From IMG/VR virus record IMGVR_UViG_3300030107_001136, positions 1 through 20,676 of that record: a stretch of 20,676 nt of DNA. One strand, given 5' to 3'. The notes below the pieces were generated by a model. That model ran no database searches and had not been told where the DNA came from. It saw only the letters and a program-made list of their open reading frames with translations. Positions 15,001 to 20,676 of the stretch are shown one piece after another. Each line of letters begins with the position of its first letter. Within the stretch, counting starts at the first letter, position 1. The DNA is from a virus. The position numbers were made by a program, and so were the translations under genes.

Positions 15001-16623
15001 ATTCTGTCTAGCTTGAATGCTTTTATCTTTTCTTCCTTGTTCAATAGCAGACTGTACTCGTCTTAACTTTTTGTTTTTCTGTTTTAATTCAACAGTCGCT
15101 TCTTCTTCTAGTAATTGTTGAAACTCTGCTTCTTCTGCGGCTGCTTCTGCGTCTGCTAATTCTTGAAATTCAATTTCATCTACTAGATCCATTTGAGCAG
15201 GATCACGAAGTAAAGTTTCTAATTCGGCATCGGTTTCTGCTACTGTTGTTTCAGGTTCAAACCCTCGTTCAAGTAACTGTTCTTTTTCAAGAGCAAACAT
15301 ATCTTGTTGGGGATCACCAGCAGGAAGAGGGAATTGTTGCAGACGTTCACTAGCTTCTCTTTGTAATTGTTGCTCCCTTGCAACATCTAAAGCTCCTAAA
15401 CCTGCTGATTCTAATGGAAGTTCTAGTTGTGCAGAGGGTTCTGGTTCGGCATCAAATAAACCAAGCTGCCTTCTTTCTCCCTCTGTTTCAGTCTCTACAG
15501 ACTCTACGGGAGCAGGAGCAAGCTCATCGTCATCAAATAAACTTAACTGTCCTTTTTCTTCTGCTCTAGCTGCTTCTCTTTCTGCTTGAGCTGTTTCTAA
15601 TTCTTCGGGGAATAAATCAAATTGTGTACCGGGAGCAGTATCATCTATTACAGGAGCTTCTATTCCACCCTGCAATACGTTGGCACCGCCTCCAATCGTA
15701 CCGCCTATTAGACCGGCAGCAATACCTGCTTCTTTGTATTCTTTATATGCTTCATCACTTTCCCAAGGGTTTATAGGCAGTCCAGCTTGAGCACGTTCAA
15801 TTATAGCTTGGCCTATTTCATTAGGTACTTCGACTACTGCACCCGCGCCTATACCTTTAGCTCCTCGCGTAAATAAACCGCCTTGTTGGATCAATCTGGG
15901 TGTCATACCCATACCAACTAACAAACGGTCTGCAATACCTTGTAAAGAAGCTTGTCCTAAAGCCCCAAGAAAAGCAGCCCCTTCGTCTACTTCTGTTTGT
16001 AATCCTTGGTCTATAGCTTCTTTTTGGCGTTCACGGTTCATACCAAAGAAGAAAGGGAGTTGGGAAATGCCCGCTGCTATAGCACCAATAGCCGCTCCGG
16101 GGAATGCACCAATACCGCCAAAAGCAGCACCAGCCGAACCACCTATAGCAGCACCCATACCAATAGCAGTTATAGGGCTAGTTTGTCCTAGTGTTTCACC
16201 AAAATAACTACCAAAACTACTAATATCTTCTACGTCATCCCATCTTTTACTAAATCGGGATTTGCGTTGGATATCCGCTTCATTCTCTAAAGCAACTTCA
16301 GCACCGTACTCTTCAAGTCCTTGAAGCCCTAAAAGACTACCAAGCCCTTCTAAAGATGAGCCTGTAGCTTGAGCTATCTGATCACTACCAATATCAATAC
16401 CACGCATGAATGCGTTTTCATCGGCAAATCTTGCTGTCTCTAACTCTTCAGCGGCTTTTCTTTGCCTTTCTTCTATATCTGCTGGTGATAGACGAGAAGC
16501 TTGGTATTCTTGCTCTTGTAATTGCCTATTTATTTCACCAATTATTTGCTCACGGGTAGCACCTTCTGGCCCTTCTAAGCTATAAGTCTTTCCGTTCGGC
16601 CCAGTAATAGAATATGTAGGCAT
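9076..16623 (-). CDS. Giant virion protein with zincin-like domain (2515 aa)
   Basis: This 2515-residue protein is probably an internal or ejected virion protein of the gp16-like class. Layout: N-terminal ITGPNGKTYSLEGPEGAT-type module (1-40); Gly/Ala-rich hydrophobic segment (about 150-195); an acidic linker (about 325-510) with five beta-clamp-like motifs; a 30-nt repeat region (about 622-648) and a Pro-rich stretch; Lys/Glu coiled coil (about 800-860); a zincin-like site HEMAH (1276-1280) with Glu1320 or Glu1324 as possible third ligand; hydrophobic segments near 1920-1950 and 2220-2255; and a late region with SERYNRQTALIGSF (~2110) and SMYKTWGLL (~2190) that resembles the LPD38/PLxRFG domains of large polyvalent phage proteins. 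I see no cysteine. The ATG at 16623 lacks a visible Shine-Dalgarno. The zincin may process virion or host cell-envelope proteins (inference). Confidence 0.9.
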   Translation of the reverse strand: MPTYSITGPNGKTYSLEGPEGATREQIIGEINRQLQEQEYQASRLSPADIEERQRKAAEELETARFADENAFMRGIDIGSDQIAQATGSSLEGLGSLLGLQGLEEYGAEVALENEADIQRKSRFSKRWDDVEDISSFGSYFGETLGQTSPITAIGMGAAIGGSAGAAFGGIGAFPGAAIGAIAAGISQLPFFFGMNRERQKEAIDQGLQTEVDEGAAFLGALGQASLQGIADRLLVGMGMTPRLIQQGGLFTRGAKGIGAGAVVEVPNEIGQAIIERAQAGLPINPWESDEAYKEYKEAGIAAGLIGGTIGGGANVLQGGIEAPVIDDTAPGTQFDLFPEELETAQAEREAARAEEKGQLSLFDDDELAPAPVESVETETEGERRQLGLFDAEPEPSAQLELPLESAGLGALDVAREQQLQREASERLQQFPLPAGDPQQDMFALEKEQLLERGFEPETTVAETDAELETLLRDPAQMDLVDEIEFQELADAEAAAEEAEFQQLLEEEATVELKQKNKKLRRVQSAIEQGRKDKSIQARQNVLNTVLEASSNTGSRINLENRFSKALTKAGFSNTALTEQEQVQITNHTLGVAERKAALSPTEDTGADVSGMEAFIPERGARRGADEAQDVGREADEVQDVGRGADEIIEEDIVEARPETTVEEDIIEEQAPTPTPPPPASEQAAFLTPQAETPATRDRTAEFEAAGAIDEAVDVSGTGVVGTEAADVILAEDLDTDAQIKREVELAQELKRRADQLVKRTDAALKIKERTPEERSERQDAIKELMDDGQSRAEAIKTLDAEAQQTKTKERQEQVAKEEQAETKRKQARKAKELEAKKAKKEAKEAPKTVKTKKWGFISQEEADNIAEIAQDNESWVDANLRDSGAFAQFVKNIKDYKGFRETVGKITPTAKDMAAIKKLLAGGIPKNKESDEYAAYFYLKKMPHAVDALYMAIFDTAHDSPRYRTQEKDKRSEKEIKADTKQVLELLRGDKPYEEFTEVEAEKIQRWYFTGTSREAGLNALKWANKNLSPKTNKWINLELQKEIDALTEIRLSFREKVAQRELKKKTTIRDIAKTITRVKGAGFFRGKAEKPGSITALSETQLKELNALIEADTDLSVSEAIDSIGGIYPSIGENIDLEAPIHPTVYMALEGSLGVPNKGNLELALELIADTSDSPRVKQIASVMAKMVGETRVVLGVYTKDLPADATYEEKVVAAVLDKSRDELRVRNPDAESVGTYTGTTKTKYPKVDAILNNVIVLNISPDVDRISAVSLLHEMAHAITAESLENKKLPTTKELERLFEQAEPLLGTAYGAENVFEFVAEAYTNEQFRQALATIPAAGKEGQLMYEPMSVLQKMQDIIARIFQRLGFKMVKRPERRTIKTLELVDPLISEIMAPSTGGYSGPTLSMIATSNQVSSFVDKVIATTRESAKLEEAKGLPKFVGYFKDVFTDGRIPKTVKAAATWALSSAGMADVIRGAYKSEAGFTIHRLFGGQEAEIQQMSNTMRATVKELALWEQNNPDEVASFNQLVNLSTFFKVHLGNYKFKEGKFKGTRITKKSYEKSGEVDEKGVELNNIGQPYDENQVEFYEKMKPAYDALRKSGGAAKYNEVFKTYEIILERMKDNLNARIDAIVADGMQGAVEKYEKEGLNTKEATKKAEAEGEADKKQFKNLIASKLFNKAHINPYSPLTREGDFWLQYNVNAEPVFQTFNSKAQRDAAEAELRTNEVVDSDSIVSFEGLENINYQNVPPTSYVGQVLAILESQGVPKEVKDQIVGAFVDAAPESSFAKSLQGRKGDYGRLGFQQSVLRGLNLKGFGLLRQTVNIKYTQEIYAEISKFDTDLKKKVERASYLNAALKSAEATENEQKIKAAQKEIDAFEKTNGNIKLYTAADHSVLINDLRSRAQVATNPSNSPLERAAVTANRLTFLGTIGANVSSAILQMASIPMVLMPHLQGKTSWRSAHRNVMAASRAFAGSGLSQEVTAFSGRTQAFKESFVGAPSIDNYYVADENGRFSLRSGLNLDNEKVFFEMPIKGKTNGKQNTKKLTHKQFVEMILPVVQTASDRGLLSKSLMADILALDVSGKKQETFGKELWEVFNTATALPFQVSERYNRQTALIGSFLNEMERLATNPNERKGEVGLSDADMKKLAIENAIEDTEQTSGGALLATAPKVAQRHIFRVASMYKTWGLLMYYHQLKTAITYVANTPLFKDADPYIRKQARDQIIGSIGATALFSGVSGISVYGALVGLYDMLLTDEDEESMDTKVRKYLGEEMYKGGANYITDVLGVGLDVSQRIALSNLIVGTNRYNFNRSPEEEIYDVMFGAAGSTAAKIGRGVSDIFEGEFQRGVEQVVPASVGNMLKAARYATEGTKTRRGDPITTDFNAGLIAAKFFGFAPSEYTFAQEVAQDVKRIDKAVNQKRSGLLKKLYAATRVGDSGKRYEVLREIREFNRKHGRKNRGKVTITPETIDKSMAQHMRQSGKMFNGVALSPLMQDHLLMYAEEYDRGFEPLR
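14683..14760 (-). repeat. 30-nt in-frame tandem repeat inside the giant gene
   Basis: About 2.6 copies of a 30-nt unit begin at 14683, 14713 and 14743 and encode the ten-residue pattern RGADEAQDVG. They lie in the acidic linker, just beside a Pro-rich segment. Copies differ at only a few bases, which suggests recent slippage or expansion; length variation between relatives is likely. Confidence 0.85.
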
Positions 16624-16632
16624 AATAATGTC

Positions 16633-18342
16633 TTAGGGTGAGGTTTGACGGACTGCTGACCACCCAGCACCACTTGAACTTGCTGCGCCCCCCATATTTT
16701 GCCTTCTAAGATTTTCAAGTTCTTGAGCTAATTGGGACTCTAAATCCATTATAGACATTTTTCCATTAGCTATAGTTTTATGGTTGAGTCTAGCATCTAC
16801 ATCAATCCGTATTTTCGCTTCTATAGCTCGTATTTTGGCTTCTTGTGTGGGAGTACGACTTTCTATGTCTTCCAAATTTGCTAATTCACCATATTTAAGT
16901 CTTTCTTGGTCGTAAAGCTGTTGTTTCATAGCGGCATTTTCTGACAGTTGTTTTTCAATAGCTGTCATACGCTTGTATCTTTCCGCACGGGAGTATCTTT
17001 TATCTTCTCTAGCTGCCCTCATTTCTTCCAACTGCATTTCAGCTTTTCTATCAAGCTCTCCGTTTAGTGTACGATTATTTTGAATTGCAATATTAGATTC
17101 AATCTGGGCATTTGTTCTCGCATTAGCTAGATCTTGGGCTTTTGCATTTTGTAACGCATCCATAGAAGCTTCTCTAGCGCCGTAATAAGTATCAAGAGCT
17201 TTATCGTAAGAAGCCTCCATCTTCTCGCCTGTTTGTTGTCTAAACAAAATACCTTTTTGTTCTAATCCCTGAAGAGCATCAAGATTCTTCATCTTTTGAT
17301 CTCTTATTCTGTTTTCTGTATTCATCATAGCAGCAGCAACACCCGCGCCTACAGTACTACCTCTTCCAGAAGCGCCAATGACAAGAGCACGCTTTCTATT
17401 TCGCGCCTCTTGTTCAGGAGTGTATAACTCGTCAGTAAGAGCTTGTTTTTCTTTTACTTGTCTGCCCAGTGCTTCCATACCTTCGGCACGGCCTACACTT
17501 TCCGCAACTTGACCGCGCCTTTCACCCGCTCTTTCTTCGGGTTTTATTTGTAAATCTTGTTCGACTATGTTCCCTATACCACCATCTAACATTGCAGTTT
17601 TACCTGCACCTTTAGGTAAAGTAAGATCTTCATCCTCCATTGTTATAGCGGATAGCCCAGCGTTAGGGTCATCTGTCTTAGGATCAACAGGAGGAACAGC
17701 AGAAGGGGTAGTAGTAGTAGTTTCTACTTTTTTCTCAGGAATAGGATGAAAAGGATGTCCTGAATACGGTGTAGGAGGTTGTAACGCTCTTCCCGCTTCA
17801 ATTAATTTATTACGTTGGTTTGACGACATATTAGAAATAATAAATTTAATGGTGTTATCGTCAAAAGGTTCGTTAGGATTCTGCATTTTATACGCGTCTA
17901 TTTCTGCTTGAGAAACTGTTCCCCCTTGCCTAAACCCAACGATTCCACCACCAGCCATTTTTACCATACCGCCAGCACTACCCATTCTAGGAGGTTGTGT
18001 AACCCCCGCCTGTTGTGCTTTTGCGTTAGCTATATTTTGTTGTTGGTTTAAAGTGTCCCTAGTGCGTGCAGATACCTCATTTATGCTTCTTCCTTCGTCA
18101 GGATTTTTGCCTTGTACTATACCTAACGCTTCAGTCATTTTTTGGTCAAAGACAGTTGTAGGGTCTATACCCTTCTCTTTCATACTATCCATGTTTAATT
18201 GTCTTTGTTTAGATACAAGCTGTTCTAAAACCATAAGGTCTAATACATCGCCTTTTTGCTTAAAGGTTTGCATTGCACGATCAGGGCTATTACCAACCGC
18301 AGCCATTCGTTGTTGTATCTGTCTATCTATAGGCATTATCAT
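16633..18342 (-). CDS. Virion-associated protein, helical with GGIV motif (569 aa)
   Basis: This is a 569-residue protein directly upstream of the giant gene in the same operon (9 bases apart), so it is probably part of the same particle. The N-terminal 110 residues are helical and Gln-rich. Residues 124-141 hold GGMVKMAGGGIVGFRQGG, a Gly-rich motif common in virion proteins of marine podovirus-like phages. A Pro/Thr linker (about 190-230) follows, then a long charged helical region (about 270-530) with coiled-coil character, and a Ser/Gly tail. No enzyme motif or cysteine is seen. It may be an internal core protein; its exact position in the particle is unknown. The start may be Met1 (18342) or Met3; only six bases separate it from the preceding stop. 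Confidence 0.82.
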   Translation of the reverse strand: MIMPIDRQIQQRMAAVGNSPDRAMQTFKQKGDVLDLMVLEQLVSKQRQLNMDSMKEKGIDPTTVFDQKMTEALGIVQGKNPDEGRSINEVSARTRDTLNQQQNIANAKAQQAGVTQPPRMGSAGGMVKMAGGGIVGFRQGGTVSQAEIDAYKMQNPNEPFDDNTIKFIISNMSSNQRNKLIEAGRALQPPTPYSGHPFHPIPEKKVETTTTTPSAVPPVDPKTDDPNAGLSAITMEDEDLTLPKGAGKTAMLDGGIGNIVEQDLQIKPEERAGERRGQVAESVGRAEGMEALGRQVKEKQALTDELYTPEQEARNRKRALVIGASGRGSTVGAGVAAAMMNTENRIRDQKMKNLDALQGLEQKGILFRQQTGEKMEASYDKALDTYYGAREASMDALQNAKAQDLANARTNAQIESNIAIQNNRTLNGELDRKAEMQLEEMRAAREDKRYSRAERYKRMTAIEKQLSENAAMKQQLYDQERLKYGELANLEDIESRTPTQEAKIRAIEAKIRIDVDARLNHKTIANGKMSIMDLESQLAQELENLRRQNMGGAASSSGAGWSAVRQTSP

Positions 18343-18348
18343 AGTTTA

Positions 18349-19185
18349 TTACCCCGTTGCCTCTGCATCGCCACTACCACCAGCATCACTGCCGCCACCA
18401 GCACCGCCACCACCGCCGCCATATATACCAAGTATTTCGTTAAGTAAGTCTGAGTTACCTAAGATATTACTCAAAGCACTTGGTTGAGCGTAGTTATAAG
18501 ACCGAGCTGCTAGCGGCATATCTTGTAGTAATGACTGCATATACTGAGCTTGCTTGTATGGGAAATCCCTTTCTTCTTCAAACTGAGCACGATCTGCGGC
18601 TATACCCTCTTGCTCTATAGCTCGCTGTTCTCTACCTGCGGCTTGTTGTGCGGCTAATGCTTGTAAGCCATACCCTCTATCTTTACCAAACAAATCAGCC
18701 GCTTTATCAAATGCTTTTGCGTACCCAGCACCTGCTGCTGCTCCGATATTAGCTTGTAATGCACGATCTCTTTCTGCATCCATAACAGCTTGACGCGTGC
18801 CACCATAAGCCCCTGCTTTAGTTAATCTGGACGTATCAGCTAGACCACTAATTTCGGATTGCCTTCTCATTTCAGCTAATTGCGGTTGTAAAGCAGCTTG
18901 TATATAGGGATTCATATACTGCTGGGCCGCAGACGCATCAAAAGCTCCCATAGCACCAGTAGGCGCGGCTAAATTACCAATTCCTTGGAAGGCTGTATCC
19001 TGTAAAGTAGAAGTTCCCGCTGTTAGTGGGCCTTGCCATCCTTGATAGGGTTGATCCGCAGCCGCCCAACCTTTACCCAACATCTCAGTAACGTAAGGGC
19101 CAGCCCAACTAGAAAGAGAAGATTCAGTCCCTGTATGCTGCCCTACATTAGGATCTGTAGGTGCCGTGGTTGTGTCAGTACTCAT
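18349..19185 (-). CDS. Internal virion-like protein (278 aa)
   Basis: This is a 278-residue protein with an N-terminal Thr/Ser-rich stretch, then YMNPYIQAALQPQLAEMRRQ (90-109) and AGAYGGTRQAVMDAERDRA (124-142). That motif pair recurs in short-tailed phage virion proteins near ejection-protein genes. The middle (about 140-230) is Ala/Gln/Glu-rich helix, and the last 25 residues are almost pure Gly/Ala/Ser with some Asp. It has no cysteine, signal peptide or catalytic motif. The start ATG (19185) follows GGGG about 7 bases upstream, within the end of the preceding gene. A membrane- or DNA-contacting role during genome delivery is inferred from similar genes, not shown. Confidence 0.82.
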   Translation of the reverse strand: MSTDTTTAPTDPNVGQHTGTESSLSSWAGPYVTEMLGKGWAAADQPYQGWQGPLTAGTSTLQDTAFQGIGNLAAPTGAMGAFDASAAQQYMNPYIQAALQPQLAEMRRQSEISGLADTSRLTKAGAYGGTRQAVMDAERDRALQANIGAAAGAGYAKAFDKAADLFGKDRGYGLQALAAQQAAGREQRAIEQEGIAADRAQFEEERDFPYKQAQYMQSLLQDMPLAARSYNYAQPSALSNILGNSDLLNEILGIYGGGGGGAGGGSDAGGSGDAEATG

Positions 19186-19188
19186 AAT

Positions 19189-20019
19189 TTACCCCTGTAA
19201 AAATTGGTTAGGGTTTATTTGTTTACCCTGTCTAGGGTTCCCTGTACGTTCTTTCCGTATTCGATTCAACATTTGGTCTAATTCTTTAGCCCCCGCATTA
19301 GAATTTCCGTTACCTAAATGACTTACTACATCCGCAGGGATTACAAATTCTCCATCGCTTAATGCAGCAGGTTGGGTTCCGTCAATACTAGCAGGAATCC
19401 TATCAGCCATGCCATCTGTCATACCATTAAGATATCGCCCTTTATTTAAGTAGGCTATTCCACCATACCGCATACCTCCTGCAACCCCGCCTGTCTGATT
19501 TCCCGTTAATTGTATTGCATCTTCATCTTCGTCTTCTTCCCCTGTATCGACAGGTGTGGTGTTAATTACATCAGATGCAGGAGTAGATGTCGTTGTACCA
19601 GTAGTGTAAGTAGGGCGGCGTGTAGCAGCTTGTGCAGTTTTATTACCTGTATTTAACGCGGCTAACCCTGATGCTTGATTTGCAGCTTGAATACGAGCCT
19701 CTTCAACAGTCATGGGTTTAGCGCCTTCTGGCCTTTCAGCATAGAAAGTATCAGAAAAGTAACGCTGGCCCATACTTCCGGGCCTTCTCTGGGGGTCATA
19801 CTCCATAGGGACGCGTTCTCTAACAGCATCATACCGGGGAATACCGCCTTGATAGCCGGTAGGGGTAATATTTGGATCAAACCACCCTTGCTTCTGGCCC
19901 CAACCGGAAAGGCCGTAGTCCATTAGCATTTGTATTCCACCTTTACTAGTGAAAAAATCTACTGCATTACCACCAAAACCTAAAACACCATCTACTAAAT
20001 CATTCCACCAATTACCCAT
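19189..20019 (-). CDS. Virion protein with SDGEFVIPADVVS domain (276 aa)
   Basis: This is a 276-residue protein. The N-terminus is Trp/Gly-rich (MGNWWNDLVDGVLGFGG), suggesting an amphipathic segment; the middle has Thr-rich and acidic (EEDEDED) linkers; residues 177-200 hold GGVAGGMRYGGIAYLNKG; and the C-terminal part (about 208-260) has the recurrent phage domain centred on SDGEFVIPADVVSHLGNG, a spacer with NAGAKELDQM, and NRIRKERTG. This domain appears in many structural or minor virion proteins of short-tailed phages, but its role is not known to me. A GGAGGG Shine-Dalgarno, formed by the last codons of the upstream gene, precedes the ATG; TAATG overlaps the upstream stop by one base. It has no cysteine. 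Confidence 0.85.
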   Translation of the reverse strand: MGNWWNDLVDGVLGFGGNAVDFFTSKGGIQMLMDYGLSGWGQKQGWFDPNITPTGYQGGIPRYDAVRERVPMEYDPQRRPGSMGQRYFSDTFYAERPEGAKPMTVEEARIQAANQASGLAALNTGNKTAQAATRRPTYTTGTTTSTPASDVINTTPVDTGEEDEDEDAIQLTGNQTGGVAGGMRYGGIAYLNKGRYLNGMTDGMADRIPASIDGTQPAALSDGEFVIPADVVSHLGNGNSNAGAKELDQMLNRIRKERTGNPRQGKQINPNQFLQG

Positions 20020-20676
20020 TATTTCCCTCCAATGATACGTAATAAATCATCAGTCGTTGTGTTTACTAACCCGCCTCTAGCCATACGTCTTGGTTGAGGT
20101 TGCCCAAACGGCTGTCCAAACGGTTGATTAAATAATCCTTTATTTTGCATAATTCCTTGGTTATTAGGAGGCGGTTGCACCCTCTTTTTATAGGGTGAAG
20201 GAAACAACGAAGCCTGTTTAGGATTAGCGAATATACTATCAAAATCATAGAAATATTCTATGTTTGCTGGCTTTGATTCAGGAACTGTAACTTGTTGTCC
20301 TTGAGCATCAGGGGCACCCAACATAGCCATAAGAAGGTTGCTACTACCGCTTCCCCTTCCTCTCCCACTTCCTGATCCACTACCCTCTCCTTCACCTTCT
20401 CCCTCTCCTTCTCCCTCTCCTTCTCCCTCTCCTTCTCCCTCTCCTTCTCCTTCTCCTTCTCCTTCTCCTTCTCCTGTACCGTCTGTAGTACCGTCTGTAG
20501 TACCGTCTGTAGTACCGTCTGTAGTACCGTCTGTAGTACCGTCTGTAGTACCATCTGTAGTACCGTCTGTAGTACCGTCTGTAGTACCGTCTGTAGTACC
20601 GTCTGGAGTACCTTCACCAGTAGGATCTCCAGTGCCATCACCAGTAGTATCTGTTTCGGTTGGATCAGTAGTATCA
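20019..20676 (-). CDS. Repeat-rich virion protein, 5' end beyond window
   Basis: This frame is open from the right edge to TAA at 20019-20021, giving 218 visible residues. An ATG at 20330 exists in frame, but coding clearly continues upstream of it with no stop, so it should not be taken as the start. The visible part begins with Asp/Thr/Pro/Gly-rich sequence, then TTDG repeats, then (EG)n and SG/RG repeats, then a Pro/Gln-rich section with FGQPFGQPQP, and ends in MARGGLVNTTTDDLLRIIGG. The final motif recalls the GGIV motif of its neighbours. A flexible virion linker or surface protein is likely. It has no cysteine. Confidence 0.78.
   Translation of the reverse strand, partial: DTTDPTETDTTGDGTGDPTGEGTPDGTTDGTTDGTTDGTTDGTTDGTTDGTTDGTTDGTTDGTTDGTGEGEGEGEGEGEGEGEGEGEGEGEGEGEGEGSGSGSGRGRGSGSSNLLMAMLGAPDAQGQQVTVPESKPANIEYFYDFDSIFANPKQASLFPSPYKKRVQPPPNNQGIMQNKGLFNQPFGQPFGQPQPRRMARGGLVNTTTDDLLRIIGGK
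20395..20475 (-). repeat. 81-nt pure polypyrimidine/polypurine tract
   Basis: On the + strand this run is C and T only, built from TCCCTCTCCTTC units (four, 20400-20447) and then TCCTTC units. On the coding (-) strand it is all purine and encodes an alternating Glu-Gly stretch. Mirror symmetry makes triplex (H-DNA) formation and replication slippage possible. Confidence 0.92.
20478..20609 (-). repeat. Eleven 12-bp tandem repeats encoding TTDG
   Basis: Eleven copies of ACCGTCTGTAGT (+ strand) are read on the - strand as Thr-Thr-Asp-Gly. The copy at 20550 has ATC in place of GTC (a synonymous Asp codon), and the last copy at 20598 has TGG in place of TGT (Thr to Pro). The near identity points to recent expansion by slippage. 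Confidence 0.95.

Noticed and set aside
20478-20609. CRISPR-like array of regular repeats
   Set aside because: The 12-bp units are contiguous with no spacers, and they read in frame as Thr-Thr-Asp-Gly in an open protein frame.
20258-20641. Separate - strand ORF encoding a VLQT-type repeat protein
   Set aside because: It is another frame of the same repeats. The frame ending at 20019 remains open to the edge and continues into a sensible virion protein with the neighbour-like GGLV end.

Overview
The window is a stretch of a tailed-phage genome (Caudoviricetes-like). Genes are packed tightly, many start and stop codons overlap as ATGA or TGATG, and there are no rRNA, tRNA, IS or metabolic genes. 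The large internal virion protein and its small Gly-rich virion neighbours suggest a short-tailed (podovirus-like) phage of the kind common in marine samples. That placement is inference: no portal, capsid, terminase, tail tube or integrase gene lies in the window, and the host cannot be named from the sequence.

Layout. Bases 1-8994 are read on the + strand and form a replication/early module: the end of an upstream ORF; three tandem paralogous small proteins; a 48-residue translationally coupled ORF; a Cas4/RecB-type PD-(D/E)XK nuclease; a very basic HNH-like protein; an SNF2-type helicase; a coiled-coil protein; a small HTH protein; a four-Cys putative zinc protein; an ssDNA-binding protein with an acidic tail; a 936-residue primase-helicase (AEP primase plus DUF927-type ATPase); and a small conserved unknown. 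Bases 9076-20676 are read on the - strand and form a virion module, transcribed right to left: a Gly/Asp/Thr repeat-rich protein cut by the right edge, two ~280-residue virion proteins, a 569-residue virion protein, and a 2515-residue giant protein. The modules converge at a strong hairpin near 9044-9077.

How the genes work together. The + strand set looks like a self-contained DNA metabolism kit: a primase-helicase to open and prime, an SSB to coat, and a nuclease plus SNF2 translocase for processing or recombination. No DNA polymerase is visible here, so it is either outside the window or supplied by the host. The - strand set looks like proteins carried in the particle and delivered or used at infection. 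The giant protein has a zincin-like HEMAH site and a late region resembling the LPD38/PLxRFG-type domains of large polyvalent phage proteins.

Most unusual points: (i) all five - strand virion proteins, about 3,856 residues, contain no cysteine, while the + strand proteins do; (ii) five QxxLF-like or QLxLxL motifs resembling bacterial beta-clamp binding peptides cluster within 110 residues of the giant protein; (iii) three tandem paralogs of an unrecognised small family; (iv) an 81-nt pure pyrimidine tract and eleven 12-bp repeats that code in frame for EG and TTDG repeats; (v) nested inverted repeats and a GGGTAAAA repeat directly upstream of the primase-helicase.
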